Of a stretch of 64,000 nt of DNA, positions 35,523-47,101 are shown piece after piece; positions within the stretch are counted from its first letter, which is position 1; the number at the start of each line of letters is the position of its first letter. The stretch comes from Pueraria montana var. lobata (taxonomy: Eukaryota > Streptophyta > Magnoliopsida > Fabales > Fabaceae): assembly GCA_026413185.1 (NCBI GenBank), contig CM048649.1:74753447-74817446 (forward strand), in the 5' to 3' direction. A program made the position numbers and the translations under genes. The notes below the pieces were generated by a model. It saw nothing but the letters and a program-made list of their open reading frames with translations. It was not told the origin of the DNA and ran no database searches.

Positions 35523-38500
35523 TAATTTGCAATACCCCATCTGTCTCTTTATTAGACCCTTCCAACTAATTCATAACCTTTAAAATATTATATAGTAATT
35601 TAGTTAGTAACCTTAAATTTTTCAGTAACTCATAATGTTCTTCCAAATTTACCCTCAATTTCTTTTAAATTAATCATCTCTCTTTCTGCTTGATTGTTTC
35701 TCACCTAATTGTTACTCATCTTCTCCAATAAGAGAAAGAAAGAGTTTATCTCATTAATTTCCAACATTTATTATTTTTGGCTAAAATTTTTGCTAATAAG
35801 TTAAGGGTACTTAAGAAAAAATAATATTGATGCAAAAGACAATTAGAAAAACTCTTATAAAAATGGACAAACAATTTTTTGAAACAAAAAATCTTATAAA
35901 AAAGGACGGAAAAAGTATTAAAATTGACTCTTAATAATACACAAAAATAATAATTATCAAAATCGTATAATAAATAACATTAATATAACAATTTATTTCT
36001 TTGTTAAATATAATTATTAGACAATTTTATTTTATAAAAATAATTAATTATTTTTTACATCACAATTCATTTGTAATCATTAATAAACATTGACAAAAAG
36101 TGTTTTTTTTTATAATTTTAATTTAATACATGGTTTGAAAGAATAATATAAATCTACAAAATACAAAAATAGAAATAACTTATGTATCTTTAGTTTAGAC
36201 GGAAAAATTGATCTAGCAACCTTTCTTCTCTACATATAAAGATAAAGGATTTTTTTATATAGTTAGTTATATTTATTATATTTAGGAATAATTAATTTTA
36301 TTTAATAACGTTCATAAATTTTTTGATCATGTTTAGGTTTTAAATATTGTTTATGAATATTTTTATAAAATATTTTAAATATATAAATATTTTCTCAAAT
36401 TTATATTAGGAATATTTTTTAAATTGTATAATAAATATGTGAGTAATTAAATTTCTCATTAAATGTAAATAGGTATGTTAAATTTGATTAAGTCTAATCA
36501 ACGACTATGCTATTCTTTTTTTGAAATTACAAATTAATATATTAATGTAAGTAATTTAATTATTCATTAAATATAACTAGGTCGTAATATTTTATTTAAT
36601 TAATTCAATATTGATTAGATAATATCTTATTAAATTTGATTAGATTAATACAAAACCAATTAGATAACATCTTTTTAAATCTGATTAATTCAAAATTGAT
36701 TAGATAATGTCTTATTAGATTTGTTTAAATTAATTTAAAACTGATTAGATAATATCTGATTATATTTAAAGTTTATTATCTGACATGACAAATGAGCCAC
36801 GTGTCAATAACTAAATGGATAAACTACCAACCTACTCCAAAGTAGGTTATTTACAACCTATATCGAAGTAATGCCCATGGGTGGAAGATGAATTACCAAG
36901 GTGGAACTGCTGGCGCTAGCTACGGTTGTGGGACGGAAAACTATAAATTTTAGAGAAAGCACTAAACATATACTACTATTTTTTTTTTCATCTCATTTTC
37001 ACCTTAATTTTCTATTTTTTTCCTACACATCTATCACTTTTTTTTTCTATCTTTCTTTCTTTCTTCTTTTTTCTCTCTTCTTTCCACCTCAATTCACTTC
37101 AAATTCGGATGTACATTATCATAACTCAAATATTATTGGGAGAACAAGAATAAATTTCCACATTTTCATAATAAATTAGATTCCCTTGAATTTTATTTTG
37201 AAAGGAAAATAACCTGACAAAGAATTGTCATGGACACATTATTGACAAAGAATTACACAAATGGAATAATTTGTTATTTTGTAATTAAATCAACTAATTA
37301 TTTCATAATTAATTTGATTCATTCAAATTATTATGATACTATTAAAAAGGCAATCAAATTAATTACGAAATAACAAATTATTCTATTTAATACCTTGATT
37401 GATTCCTAATCAAACAATTTTCAAATTTTCAAATTAATTTAATTCATTTGTACTTAATTTGATTACAATTAAAAAGATAATCTGTATTAATTCGATTACT
37501 ATTAAAAAATATAACTTGTATCATAATTAATTCAATTTCAAAAAAATTAATTTGTATAATAATTAATTCAATTAATATTAAAAAGTAACTTGTTTATGTT
37601 GTGTTAATGAAAAAATTAACACAATAAAAACTTGTCTTTACTGTACTAAATTTTTTCAAAAAAATTAATACAATGAAAATAGATTTCCGTTATGTTTTGG
37701 GTATCAAAGATTAAGGGTATTTTTTTTTGTCAAAAAAAGCATATTTTTGAAAAAGTGAGGGGTATGAATAGTCATTAGAGGGTGCCAATAGCAATGCCCT
37801 ACTTCGACAGGAGACCAAAAACAACTCGTCGACCAAAAAAGGTGGAAAAGAATGCATACGAATTAGATTTGTTTCGGTAGCAAGCATATGGGTTTTGTCT
37901 GTTCTTCTTGTGGGCATTGTAGTGTTGATACTTTGGGCCTGAATTTGGGCCTGTTGCCTTTGCTTCTTCATTCAGCTTTTGATGGAACAAAAAAATTACG
38001 TGACAATATACGCATCAACAGCCAATGTCTTTCGTTTTAAAAGCATTTCCATCATTAAGCATTTCTCTTGCACAATAGATTTGAGAGTTTTACAAATGCA
38101 ACAGTGTCATTTGGATAAATAATTTTTCAGGAAAAGTATTAAAAAAATAACTAAACAAGAAGTGAGTATAAATTTAATACTTCTAAAATAATAATTAAGA
38201 TAATGGTGATCAAAAGTTAATGTAAAACGAGTTCATAAAGTTTCAAATTAATGATATATACGTTTCTTTATTTTCTTATTTTACATCTCAATTTAAATAT
38301 TAAAGTACCTTCTTTTTTTGGTACAGGATTAAAGTAACTTGTGAATGAATTAAAAAATAAAAAGAAATTATTACAACAGGGGGGAAAAATGATAACATTT
38401 TGTTTACAAAATCGGTTCATACAAAAATTATTTTCCTTATTAATGAGAAACCGAAGATCGTAATTTAGAACAATCACGAGTAATAACCAAATATCATACT

Positions 38501-38577
38501 AGTTTTAATTAAGATATCTAATCTAATCTGTTTTCAGTTTCGGATTGACAACTCTATGTGAACCGTATATTGAAGTA

Positions 38578-38818
38578 TAAAGGACTAAAAATATACTTTG
38601 GTTGAATTTTTTTTTTTAGTCCGTGAACTTTTAATATCGTACAATTTAGTTCCTGAACTTTATAAAAATTATGTTTTTAGTTCCTCCTCACAACTTGAAA
38701 TTAAAAAATATACAGAAAAGTGGAGTAAGTTCAAGGACTAAAATATGATTTTTATAAAATTCAAAGACTAAATTGTACTATATAAAAATCTGGAGAATAA
38801 AAATATATTTTATCCGAA
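38578..38818. repeat. Foldback MITE remnant
   Basis: 'tttttagtccgtgaactttt' and 'cgtacaatttagttcctgaa' on the left pair with 'caaggactaaaatatg' and 'gactaaattgtac' on the right. No target duplication was identified. Confidence 0.6.
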
Positions 38819-40789
38819 TACAAAGTCCTCGTCCTACCTAAGAAGAGACTTTGACTTGAAAAATGAAAATGCAATTGACTTTTTTGGGCTGCTGTGCTCC
38901 TTTGCGGAACTTTTCTTCCGAATGCGACGGTTGATAAAAAAATCTTACAAAATGCATGTGCCCTCTAACGTATACCTAAAGGCAGAATGGATTGGTCCAT
39001 CCTTAGGAAAGAGGAAAAAGAAATTAATAAGTTTTTCTGTATTATAGGGGTATTTATAACTTTAATTATAATTTTTTTATTTGTAAAAATTAAATTTAAA
39101 TATTAGAGGTATTCAACCAACTGAACTAAACTTTCTTTATAACTTTAATTACGGTTTAAAATAAAATACGAATATTAGAGATATTATTATTATTATTAAA
39201 TAATAAAGTTACACAATTTTTTACAAAGAAATTACGTATATTAAAAAAGAGAATATATAAAAAAATATAGTCATTGTTAATAATAGAAAAAATATTTTAT
39301 TAGATAAACAATAAATTAAAGAGATAGAAATTTTAAAATTGAAAAAAAATGAACATAATTTCTTAAAATCAAAACATATCTCTATGTCTATTAATTTTTT
39401 TCGATTTTACAGGACCAAGACGTTTTGTGGTCATTTAGGTTTTCTCAGTCTCCATCCTTTTCGATTTCTGTTTGTCTTCTCATATATTTTTCTTTGTTCT
39501 TTTTTCTGTGTTTTGGAACAAGATAGTTTGAATTTGAACACCTGTTTGTATTTGTCTATAGATTCTATACTGTGGGTGTGGTTTTCTAAGGAAAATATTT
39601 AGTTTTTCATGGTGGGAGAATGGAAGTCTTCATCGTTGCCCATTTGGGATTTTGATGCCAACACTAGTGGAGCAGGATATAATTTGATGGTTGCGAGTAT
39701 TTAAACTTAATATATCCTTATAAATCAGCATAGACACTTGTTTAGTTGCAAAGATGAATTGAGGGGAAATAAGAACATCATCAAATGGAGCATACACATT
39801 ATAAAATGAAATATATGTCTGAAAACAATCTAAAATCTAAAACGCAAAAAAAGATATATTTGTCATGCATTATGAAGCTTCTTACTTTCTCTTTTTTTCC
39901 AAATAAAGTTGACTCAAAATCAAACACCACCAAACTCGATAATTTTACTTAATAAGAATTGCTTAATAAATGCAGTTTCTATCTGCCATAAGTCACATAT
40001 AAACTCATGTCCAATAGCTCATAATGTATAAAACCGATTACCAAATTGAATTGGTAGTTCAGATTCTTGCCAGATTCAATATACAAGGCTAATTTTACAG
40101 CCTTTATTAGGATAAAAGTAGTAAAACAAAATTTTAGAAGCGGTATTGCACATGTTGCAAAACAGAAATATATAAAGTTGCACAAAAAGTCTTATTGCTG
40201 AATATCCAGACGCCTATAAGTCTATAACTATCAAGAGCCTAGTGCTTGTTTAGCATTCAAAATTAAAAAGAGCATCCAGAAGTAATTTTACACGCTGCAA
40301 CATTTATCTTAATATAAGATTTGTGACTAAAATTAAGATAAATACTAATTAGTATCCTAAAAACACTGATTAAGAAAGTAAAAAAAAAAGTTTTTTATTC
40401 AGATATAGAAAATTGTGTTTATTTATGATTTTGAATTCCGCTCTCATATGATTTCTAATAAAAAAAAATGTCTTTTAATTCTTTAATTAGTATACACTTG
40501 TTAGCCATGCCCTAAAATTAATTTAGATATACATTTTAATTATATGAAAATTAAGTCTAATAAAAATTAAAATAAACAGGCGTGAGCGTGATGCAGCAAG
40601 CATTGGAATATACTCTGCTCTCTCGACTCCTATTTCCCAAAAACAAATCCTCTGCTGAGTTCTGAGCAGAAAGGCAGAAGGAAAAAGACAAGTTGAGAAT
40701 TTAGTTTTAAAAAATAGAAGCAGGCAGGAAGGACGGTAAGTCACAGCCCACTAAAGGAAAAGTCAGTCATAATACAATTAAGATTTAAA

Positions 40790-41030
40790 TATTTTTTTAG
40801 TTTACTTCATTTAATCTTTTTATTTTATTTTATTTCTTGTAAATTTTTTTATTTTAATATTTATAAATTATATTTATTTTATTTTTTATCTTTATAACAG
40901 TTTAGATAACACTTTTTTATTGTTAAAAATATTATTTAAATAATTTTAAGAACAAAAAATAAAATAAACATAATTTGTAAAAATTAAAATAAAAAAATAC
41001 GAATTAAAAAAATATTTAAATGTACAATTA
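40790..41030. repeat. Degenerate A/T-rich foldback
   Basis: 'ttaaatatttttttagttta' near 40785 pairs with 'aaaaatatttaaatgtac' near 41010. The centre holds 'cagtttagataacactttttt', also seen in the MITE at 59817-60102, which places it in that family. Confidence 0.55.
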
Positions 41031-41111
41031 ATAAATAAATATATTCTGATGTCTGATAAAGCATTTTTGAGTTCAGGCTACACGAGGAGAGGAAGAGAAC
41101 AAAACAAAACG

Positions 41112-41285
41112 ATGGCATTTCATCACGCTACGACACTAACCAATCTAGTTTTAAATCCCACAAACAGGTACCTTTTTCGGTTACATACAACCGCTGTACC
41201 AAAACATAGACTCGTAGCTTTCTTTTCTTTACAAGCCCAAACCCAACCAAAGAAAGAGCGAAAGATAGATAATTACCATAGTTAG
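41112..41285 (+). pseudogene. Possible fragment of a plastid-targeted protein N-terminus
   Basis: A frame starting MAFHHATTLTNLVLNPTNRY, rich in Ser/Thr/Arg and poor in acids, resembles a transit peptide, but it ends after 57 codons with no downstream exon. It abuts the 3' end of the convergent gene at 41299. It could be the first coding piece of a lost gene or simply chance. Confidence 0.2.
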
Positions 41286-41298
41286 AAAAATAGAATGG

Positions 41299-42072
41299 CT
41301 AGTGAGAGGTTACAAGGGTTTTCCTGGTGAAGAGGCTGCGCAGAGTAAAAAGCTTACCCCCAACATTGGCATGAGGTGGTGGGCGTGGTCTGGCAGTGGC
41401 AGGGATGTTATCACTGTTCTCATCGCTTCTGCAGGTCAAGTGATGTCTATAACCAATGCACATTGGAACATTCAAATTCAAAATCTTCGTTTTTGAGTTT
41501 GAGCTCCCACTGCCGCCGGCCACGACCTTGCTCCGCCGACTTTCTCGCTTCGACTTGTTGTTGTCAGGCCGGACCTGCCAAACTGGGCTGCTTCTTCCTA
41601 AATGAACTCCGGGCCGGGCCGGGCTGCTGGGCCACTTTCTGGACTTGGACTCTCCCGCCGAATTGCTCCGCGAGCACGGGGCGAATAATTTGGGTCGGGT
41701 AGCCGCGTTCCCGGCGGACCTGCTCCGGGAAAAGGGCCATATGTTGATGTTGATGTTGAGCTCCGCTGAAGTAGTGACACCGCTTTTTTTCTCTTTGAGC
41801 TGCTTCTTGGCGTCGTTGTTGTTTTTCTTGTCGCTCTTTTTGAAAATGTCCTTCCAGCGCTTGGAGGAGGAGGGGTCCGTTAATGTTATAGGAGGAGATG
41901 GGTCGGGTTTGTTTATGAGGTGGAGGGGAAGGAGGACTCCGTTGACAATGAGTTCATCGGCGGAGAGAATGTTGGGTGGTGGGAAAGAGGGGTTTCGAAC
42001 CATCCAGAACTCGAATTCGGGTGAGGCGCAAGGGCTGCTTCTTGTTGTTGGTGAGAGGGTTTTGGTGTCCAT
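41299..42072 (-). CDS. Plant-specific Ser/Arg-rich basic protein of unknown function, 257 aa
   Basis: Single-exon gene. The frame is open further upstream (to 42309), but the family-like start is the Met at 42072: MDTKTLSPTT, followed by the conserved FEFWMVRNPSFPPPNILSAD (about 20-39) and LIVNGVLLPLHL. Next come SKRWKDIFKK (70-79), WPFSRSRSAGN (112-122), CSRSNSAGESKSRKWPSSP (133-151), HLGRSSPVWQVR and LNLNVPMCIGYRHHLTCRSD (199-217). These blocks are shared by an uncharacterised plant family that I recognise by pattern but cannot name functionally. It is basic, low-complexity and probably intrinsically disordered; Ser clusters around Arg suggest phosphorylation. No signal peptide or membrane segment. 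Upstream DNA has GA tracts at 42228-42241 (plus-strand reading), typical of a leader. Confidence 0.85.
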   Translation of the reverse strand: MDTKTLSPTTRSSPCASPEFEFWMVRNPSFPPPNILSADELIVNGVLLPLHLINKPDPSPPITLTDPSSSKRWKDIFKKSDKKNNNDAKKQLKEKKSGVTTSAELNININIWPFSRSRSAGNAATRPKLFAPCSRSNSAGESKSRKWPSSPARPGVHLGRSSPVWQVRPDNNKSKRESRRSKVVAGGSGSSNSKTKILNLNVPMCIGYRHHLTCRSDENSDNIPATARPRPPPHANVGGKLFTLRSLFTRKTLVTSH

Positions 42073-45000
42073 GGAGGGAGATGTGCTGGTGGGTGGGATG
42101 TGAGGGAAGTTTTTGCTTTCCTTGTTTGTTAGGGAGTGAATGTGAATGTGAATGTGATGAGAGCAAGGGACCATACAAGAAAGGAGAGTGTTTGGAGAAC
42201 TCTTATTATTATAATAACAAAAAGAAGAGAGAGAGAGAAGAGTTGGATAAATTTGAAGACACAAAGGTTGGGTCCATTTTGCTGCATGGAAGGTGCATGT
42301 GTCACACAAACCATGCCATCTGGCGTATAGTCATTGGTTACAAAGAGGATAATTGGTTTTTATATCTAATCACTCATCCATGCTTATGCACAACCTCAGC
42401 CCCACCCACTTTCATCTGCTTCTGCTTAATTAATTAGGTTATTACTATAGTATAAAAGTTGGGATCAAGGATTAAAATTAATGTCGACCGGAAATATATT
42501 GGAATCAATTAATAGTTTTAGCGAGGCATATTATAATCTGTCAATAAAAAAAAAAAAAAAAGCGAGGCAGATTATAAAATTAGCGACTTATGCATATCAT
42601 ACACTCTAAAATGTGTGATGATGTATATAATTTTTTTTATGTTTAACAAAAGGATAATGTAACGAGTATGATATTTGTTGTTTGAGTCCTGATTTTTTAA
42701 CACTTAAATAGGACAAATATCTAATTATATTGTTTTTTTTTCTTTGTTTATCTTTTCTTATTCAACCAAGTTGTGTACACAGGGGAAACGTTTCAATCAA
42801 GGAGTTATATATGGTGTTATTGTTGTAGGTATGATGTTATTGACTTATTGTTATAGGTATCATAAATTGTATTTACATGGAAAGCACTGCAGGTTAATTA
42901 TGCATATTATACAGATATCTATGAATATGAAGATTTAAGATCAGTTAATACGTCGTTTCATCATGAGGATGCATGAATTTAGAAAAGTGAAAAAGTTTGC
43001 GCAATAATAATCATAAAACTATTTAAACTTGATCATCTTGTATACTTTTATAAACATTAATTGATTATTGATAACAGTTATAACACAATTTAATAGCTGG
43101 TGTATACTGTTTGAGATCGACATCCTGTGATACCAACATGTATTAATAATTGCGTGACTATGTACCATGAAATAGATGCTGATAGAAACATGAGCCCTCT
43201 TGTTCGTTACGTGTTTGCAGATAACACAAATATATATTATTTTGTAAAGAAATAGAGAAAAAGGTTGAATCTGAATCACCCAACGAATGCAGGCCACATT
43301 ATGTATCGTTCCTCAGCAGTAGAATGATGTCAGATCAACAATATCATGAGACAACGGAAAAATGGAAACAGAGTTCCCAAATTGGTGAGTGTTGACTTTT
43401 ATCCCTATTATTACACATGACATGATGCTCCACTAAAAATTTCCATTTACTTTCTCAATCTTAATCACATATTCATCATTAACATCTGGCAAGGTAGGTA
43501 AATTTCTCTTCTCCTTACGAAAATATTCTTGATATTGAATTCAAAATTTCTACAAAAAAAAAAAAGATATGTAATTCAAATATCAGTAGGAATTTTGAAT
43601 TCAATAATTATAATTTACATGCGCAATAAAAGTTCCTATATAAAACAAATTAATCATTAAATTCAGAATATGAGATGTGAAGTCTGAAATTGGGCACAGG
43701 GTGGAGAAAAGTTAAAAGGGATGCATCAAAATCAGACGGTTATTACGGTTGTCATGTAGTGGCATACAAGAAACCCAATCGCAAATGGGCTCCAGCCGAG
43801 GCCCATTTACATAGCAACTGGTTTCGTAAAATCTAAAGTGGGACCAATTCTAGTGGACCCCACCAAAAGGATATGATAAGGCAGTGGCTGGAAGCTAGTG
43901 AGTGTGTATGGCCCGTGGGGACTTAACTCCATTTGGGAAATGAGGATCTCTATACATTACATAGTCACTGAGAGTATTCAAAATTAAAACTTGGAAGAAA
44001 CACCAAAGCAAGAATAGAGTTGAGGCTGTTAATGACGCTTGTTTGGAGGCAAAAGCAAAATGATGAGCCATGTGCGGCGGGCAAAAACAATAGTATCCCT
44101 TTTTGGTTTGCACGAATACATCTTTCCCTCACCATTTTTTTTTTTTAAAAAATTCTTTTTATCCAAAAAGTTATAAAAATAATATGTGAGTTTGTCCGGG
44201 TCCTACTAGTTTGTCCTTGAGTGTTTTACTGTTTAGTTAGAGAGCCATGCAATTGAATTGAAAGTTGAAACCATGGACATATAATATGTGTTTCCTTCCG
44301 TCCGGTCATTCTGTTTCAATTCCTGTTCTGTTCGCGTCGCTGCCTAACTCTGCTTTGTTACTACGCACCACACTGCAGTTAAATTTAAAACGACTTCGAA
44401 GCTTGACAAAGACTTGGGAAACCATACCCTGGTTTTCTCGAATACTGCTCTGTAATATTGGTTTAAGGGCCTTAGAAATGTCTTGGTTTTGGTAAAAATC
44501 ATATGTTAAGTAACTTAAATTCATAAACACTCCTTGTCTTTTTCATAATAGTTCTCTTTATATCAAACTTATAAACATATAACTACAATATAGTAGTAAG
44601 AAACTTATAAATACATAACTAAAAATATAGTAGTACGAAACTTAAAGATATTTTTGCATAACAAAATATTAATCAAGTGTTTGAACTATCAAAGTTTTAG
44701 GGAATTTAAGTTTTGAGCAATTAAGGGATAATATACTTAAATATTTGATTAAATTGTAGTTTTGATTCCATTTAATTTCTAGTCTGTAATTTTGATCTTT
44801 TTATTTTTTTTCCTGCGATTTTAATTTCCAGATTTTAAAAAATTCATAATTTTAGTTTAATTCTTGATGTCAATTGAAAAAAAACGCAAGTTAAAGGACC
44901 AATTAAAAAAAATTCATATACTTGATTAAAAATTGCCAAATAAATCAGAAACCTACAAAATAATTTAATCTAATAATAATAATAATAGCACTTATTGATG

Positions 45001-45266
45001 TCTGGTGAATTATAAACTCATTAATAGAACTACTTGAATTGATATCAATTCACAAAGATACTACCAACAAGTCGTTGGTCCTCATGAAACTAAGTTCGAT
45101 CATCTTAAGCAAGGTTTTGAGCTTTGTGAATGGAAAAAATATGGTTGGGAGGATAGACCCTATTAAAGGTGGTCAGTCAGGTTCCTCGATAGAAATTAGT
45201 TATTGGCAAAGCTTGTAATACTCCACACTCATGTCATTATAATCCAAAAAATTCACAAAGATACTA
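42073..45266. other. Intergenic; promoter side of the 41299-42072 gene at its left end
   Basis: 42073-42450 is GC-richer and should be leader/promoter. A poly-A run at 42546-42563 is flanked by repeated 'agcgaggcatattataa' and 'agcgaggcagattataaa'. Further right no gene is supported; a 72-aa minus ORF at 43895-44113 has one hydrophobic segment but no recognised domain. 44740-44960 is a half-copy of a 'ttttgatccctt' type foldback. Confidence 0.4.
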
Positions 45267-45631
45267 CTCCCTCCGTCCCAAAATGACTGTTGTCCTAGGT
45301 TATTTTACACAGACCAGGAAAACCTAATAAATAGACTAACCTTAGTATTAATATTACATTGAAAAGCTAAAGTGATAGTACTTATTAGGGGTTCTAGTGA
45401 AAAAAAACATGTAGAGAATTGGTTTTAATTGTATAATCTTTGCAAACTGGACTTACTTTGTATCCTTTGCTTGGGATAGGCCACTTCTTGTGCTCTATCT
45501 TATGTTAAATATAATCTAATTTCTCTTTGGCTGTTAAAAAAAAAATTAATATTGCATTAAAAAATTAACATGACACTCATTTTGGGACAATTTTTTTTTC
45601 AAATGCGACACTCATTTTAGGACAGGGGAAG
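45267..45631. mobile_element. Stowaway-like MITE carrying an inserted LINE tail
   Basis: Left CTCCCTCCGTCCCAAAATGA pairs with right TCATTTTAGGACAGGGGAAG; TA on both sides. The body 'gtattaatattacattgaaa' and 'cttattaggggttctagtg' is the complement of sequence in the MITE at 34836-35522, so both belong to one family. The middle is interrupted by foreign sequence (see next entry). Confidence 0.8.
45413..45549 (+). mobile_element. 5'-truncated LINE-like 3' end with poly-A
   Basis: A non-MITE insert that includes 'cttgggataggccacttctt' and 'gtgctctatcttatgtta', ending in 'ggctgtt' and an A-run. This is the usual look of a plant LINE 3' tail. It is too short for coding sequence. Confidence 0.5.
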
Positions 45632-46346
45632 TACTAGCAAATTGGCTAATTAATTAATGACAATTAATTATAATCAATAATAGAGTTAGGAGAGTATTAT
45701 AATATCAACTCTTGTCTCTTGGTAAGTCACTGCAAACTGCAATGCATAGTAGGAAATGATAAATCCTCTAAGATGAAGGATCCTTGCTCTTTCATTAGAC
45801 ATTAGGCACTAGAAACGAAGAGAAAAGGATCCAAAGGAAGTCTCCAAAGGAATAGAAAATGGAAGAAGCAAAGTAGTAGCCATCGCGGACAGCTTAGGAC
45901 AAGGGACCTATATATGCTTTCGGTCTTTCGGACCCTATCTTAGAAGACATGGCTCCCAAAACTAAGCCTTGGTCTTGTTCAATTTTGCTCTCTCGATAAT
46001 TACGCTATTGACTTTGATGCTTACGGTTTCCCCTTCCACCATTACCCTCTTTCTTTCTATTGAATATTCATTTATGCTCTCATTCATTGTGACAATGTCA
46101 CCAGCAATCTTCTTTCTTGGATTGTTAGTTACGATGTGATGGCCACCAACCCATCTTAATGGCCATTAAGGTCACAACCAATTATCATTGCTCCCCTAGA
46201 TTTGGGGGAAATGGGAAATCACATGTTAAGGAAACACTTATTTAATTTGTTGGTTTAGGTGTCCACTTGTACGCACAATCCTTTGAAACTTGTTACTACT
46301 AAATTGTTGTATTTTTTGAGTTTTAGAGAGTATTACAAAAGGCAAA

Positions 46347-46392
46347 GTCCCACATTGCCTAGGATAGCTTTGCCTCACTAGTTTATATATCC
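46347..46392 (+). promoter_or_regulatory. USE-like motif plus TATA box
   Basis: GTCCCACATTG at 46347-46357 resembles the upstream sequence element of plant snRNA genes and is followed about 26 bp later by TTATATAT (46383-46390). No snRNA sequence follows. The same motif is common in plant LTR promoters, which fits the context. Confidence 0.45.
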
Positions 46393-46663
46393 TTTTGTGT
46401 TTATAGCTTTCAAAGAGGCTAGTAAGAGGTGGAAGCCTCGCGCGCATGAGTTTGGGCCTCATGGGCCTTTTGTAGTGCAAATCCGTCGATTTGCCCTCCC
46501 TGCGCGTGCGAGAATGGGCTCTGTACTGTTTTTACACTGTGATTTAATAAAATTATTTTCGGTTTAAGTTTATTTGAATTTAAAGCTTATCCGAAAATCA
46601 TGTTTTTCATGTTACCGTTTTATTGAGTTGTGTGATTACGAAAAATAAGGGATTTTATTTTGT

Positions 46664-46806
46664 GACCGTTTTATGTGTACGATCAGATCCGTTTATTACC
46701 GTTTTAATATGTACGATCGTATCTGTTTTTTACCGTTTTTTATCTGTACGATCGTATCAGTTTATGACCGTTTTAAATTTACGATCGTATCTGTTTTTTA
46801 CCGTTT
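46664..46806 (+). repeat. Four tandem ~34-bp units with palindromic TACGATCGTA core
   Basis: 'accgttt' starts recur at 46664, 46698, 46732, 46767 and 46800. Three units contain the perfect palindrome TACGATCGTA and one a variant (tacgatcaga). Confidence 0.85.
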
Positions 46807-47101
46807 GAAGATATTCTCGTATATTTTATTTTAACATTCATTTTATTAACGTTTTAATTTCTTCCGCTTTTAAATACCCATTGGTGCTACACGTTTGGGG
46901 TGTGCCAAAATTACACCTTCTTCGTCTTTTCGTTCTCTTCTGTTCCTGGGTTAAAATATTTTCGTGCCAGTTCTGTGCCTCAGTACATTCTGAGAAGTTC
47001 CTGTTGTACCCTGGGGGGCTTGCGCGGACACCCGCGAATAAGTCCTTTAGGGCAGTGCTCTTGCACGCCTCGGGAATTGTATTTTGTCTAAAGTGGCTAC
47101 A

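Larger units (their letters stand above)
33308..36876. mobile_element. Giant palindromic Mutator-like foldback element (3.57 kb)
   Basis: The ends GGATATTACTTCGGTATAGG (left) and, complemented, GGGCATTACTTCGATATAGG (right) are flanked by a perfect 9-bp duplication ATGGGTGGA (33299-33307 and 36877-36885). The arms are long inverted copies that pair over most of 33308-34800 and 35525-36876, for example 'ttgacacgtgtctcatttgc' with 'gcaaatgagccacgtgtcaa' style complements. No transposase is visible. Left-arm extras absent from the right include 33990-34170 and a fragment of a 'ggtccccatacttttacc' repeat at 34434-34560. The centre carries nested MITEs. A non-autonomous TIR-MULE is the best call. 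Confidence 0.9.
36892..41111. other. Intergenic, AT-rich
   Basis: The first 60 bp after the MULE are the 3' flank of the peptide gene. 37200-37620 is built of degenerate 'aattaattcaatta' and 'aaattattatgatac' units. A foldback fragment of the 'ttttagttcctgaac' family lies at 38578-38818 and a degenerate A/T foldback at 40790-41030. No gene supported. Confidence 0.45.
46223..47101 (+). repeat. LTR-like tract, probably a solo LTR or remnant
   Basis: The tract has an LTR-like order: a 'tgttaaggaaacac' start, a promoter-like block at 46345-46392, then U3/R-like T-rich repeats, and a GC-rich end with 'accctggggggcttgcgcgg' and 'gcctcgggaattg'. No second copy, primer-binding site or coding region lies nearby, and no target duplication could be fixed, so the edges are provisional. 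Confidence 0.45.

Noticed and set aside
42073..42309. Upstream extension of the 257-aa gene to an earlier Met
   Set aside because: The added 79 residues (HIHIHIH, Ser/Pro runs) look like translated leader, and the conserved family start is near MDTKTLSP.
41302..42437. Several plus-strand ORFs up to 153 aa
   Set aside because: They lie antisense to the clear 257-aa gene and its leader; their composition follows from its codon bias.
43895..44113. 72-aa minus ORF with a hydrophobic segment (SLTASTLFLLWCFFQVLILN)
   Set aside because: Could be a small membrane or secreted peptide, but no recognisable motif, promoter or homology supports it.
44306..44530. 74-aa minus ORF (ALKPILQSSIRENQGMVSQV)
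   Set aside because: More even composition than its surroundings, but no splice partner or recognised family, so not annotated.
46347..46480. U-snRNA gene downstream of the USE-like motif
   Set aside because: The sequence after the TATA box does not resemble U1-U6, and the context is LTR-like.
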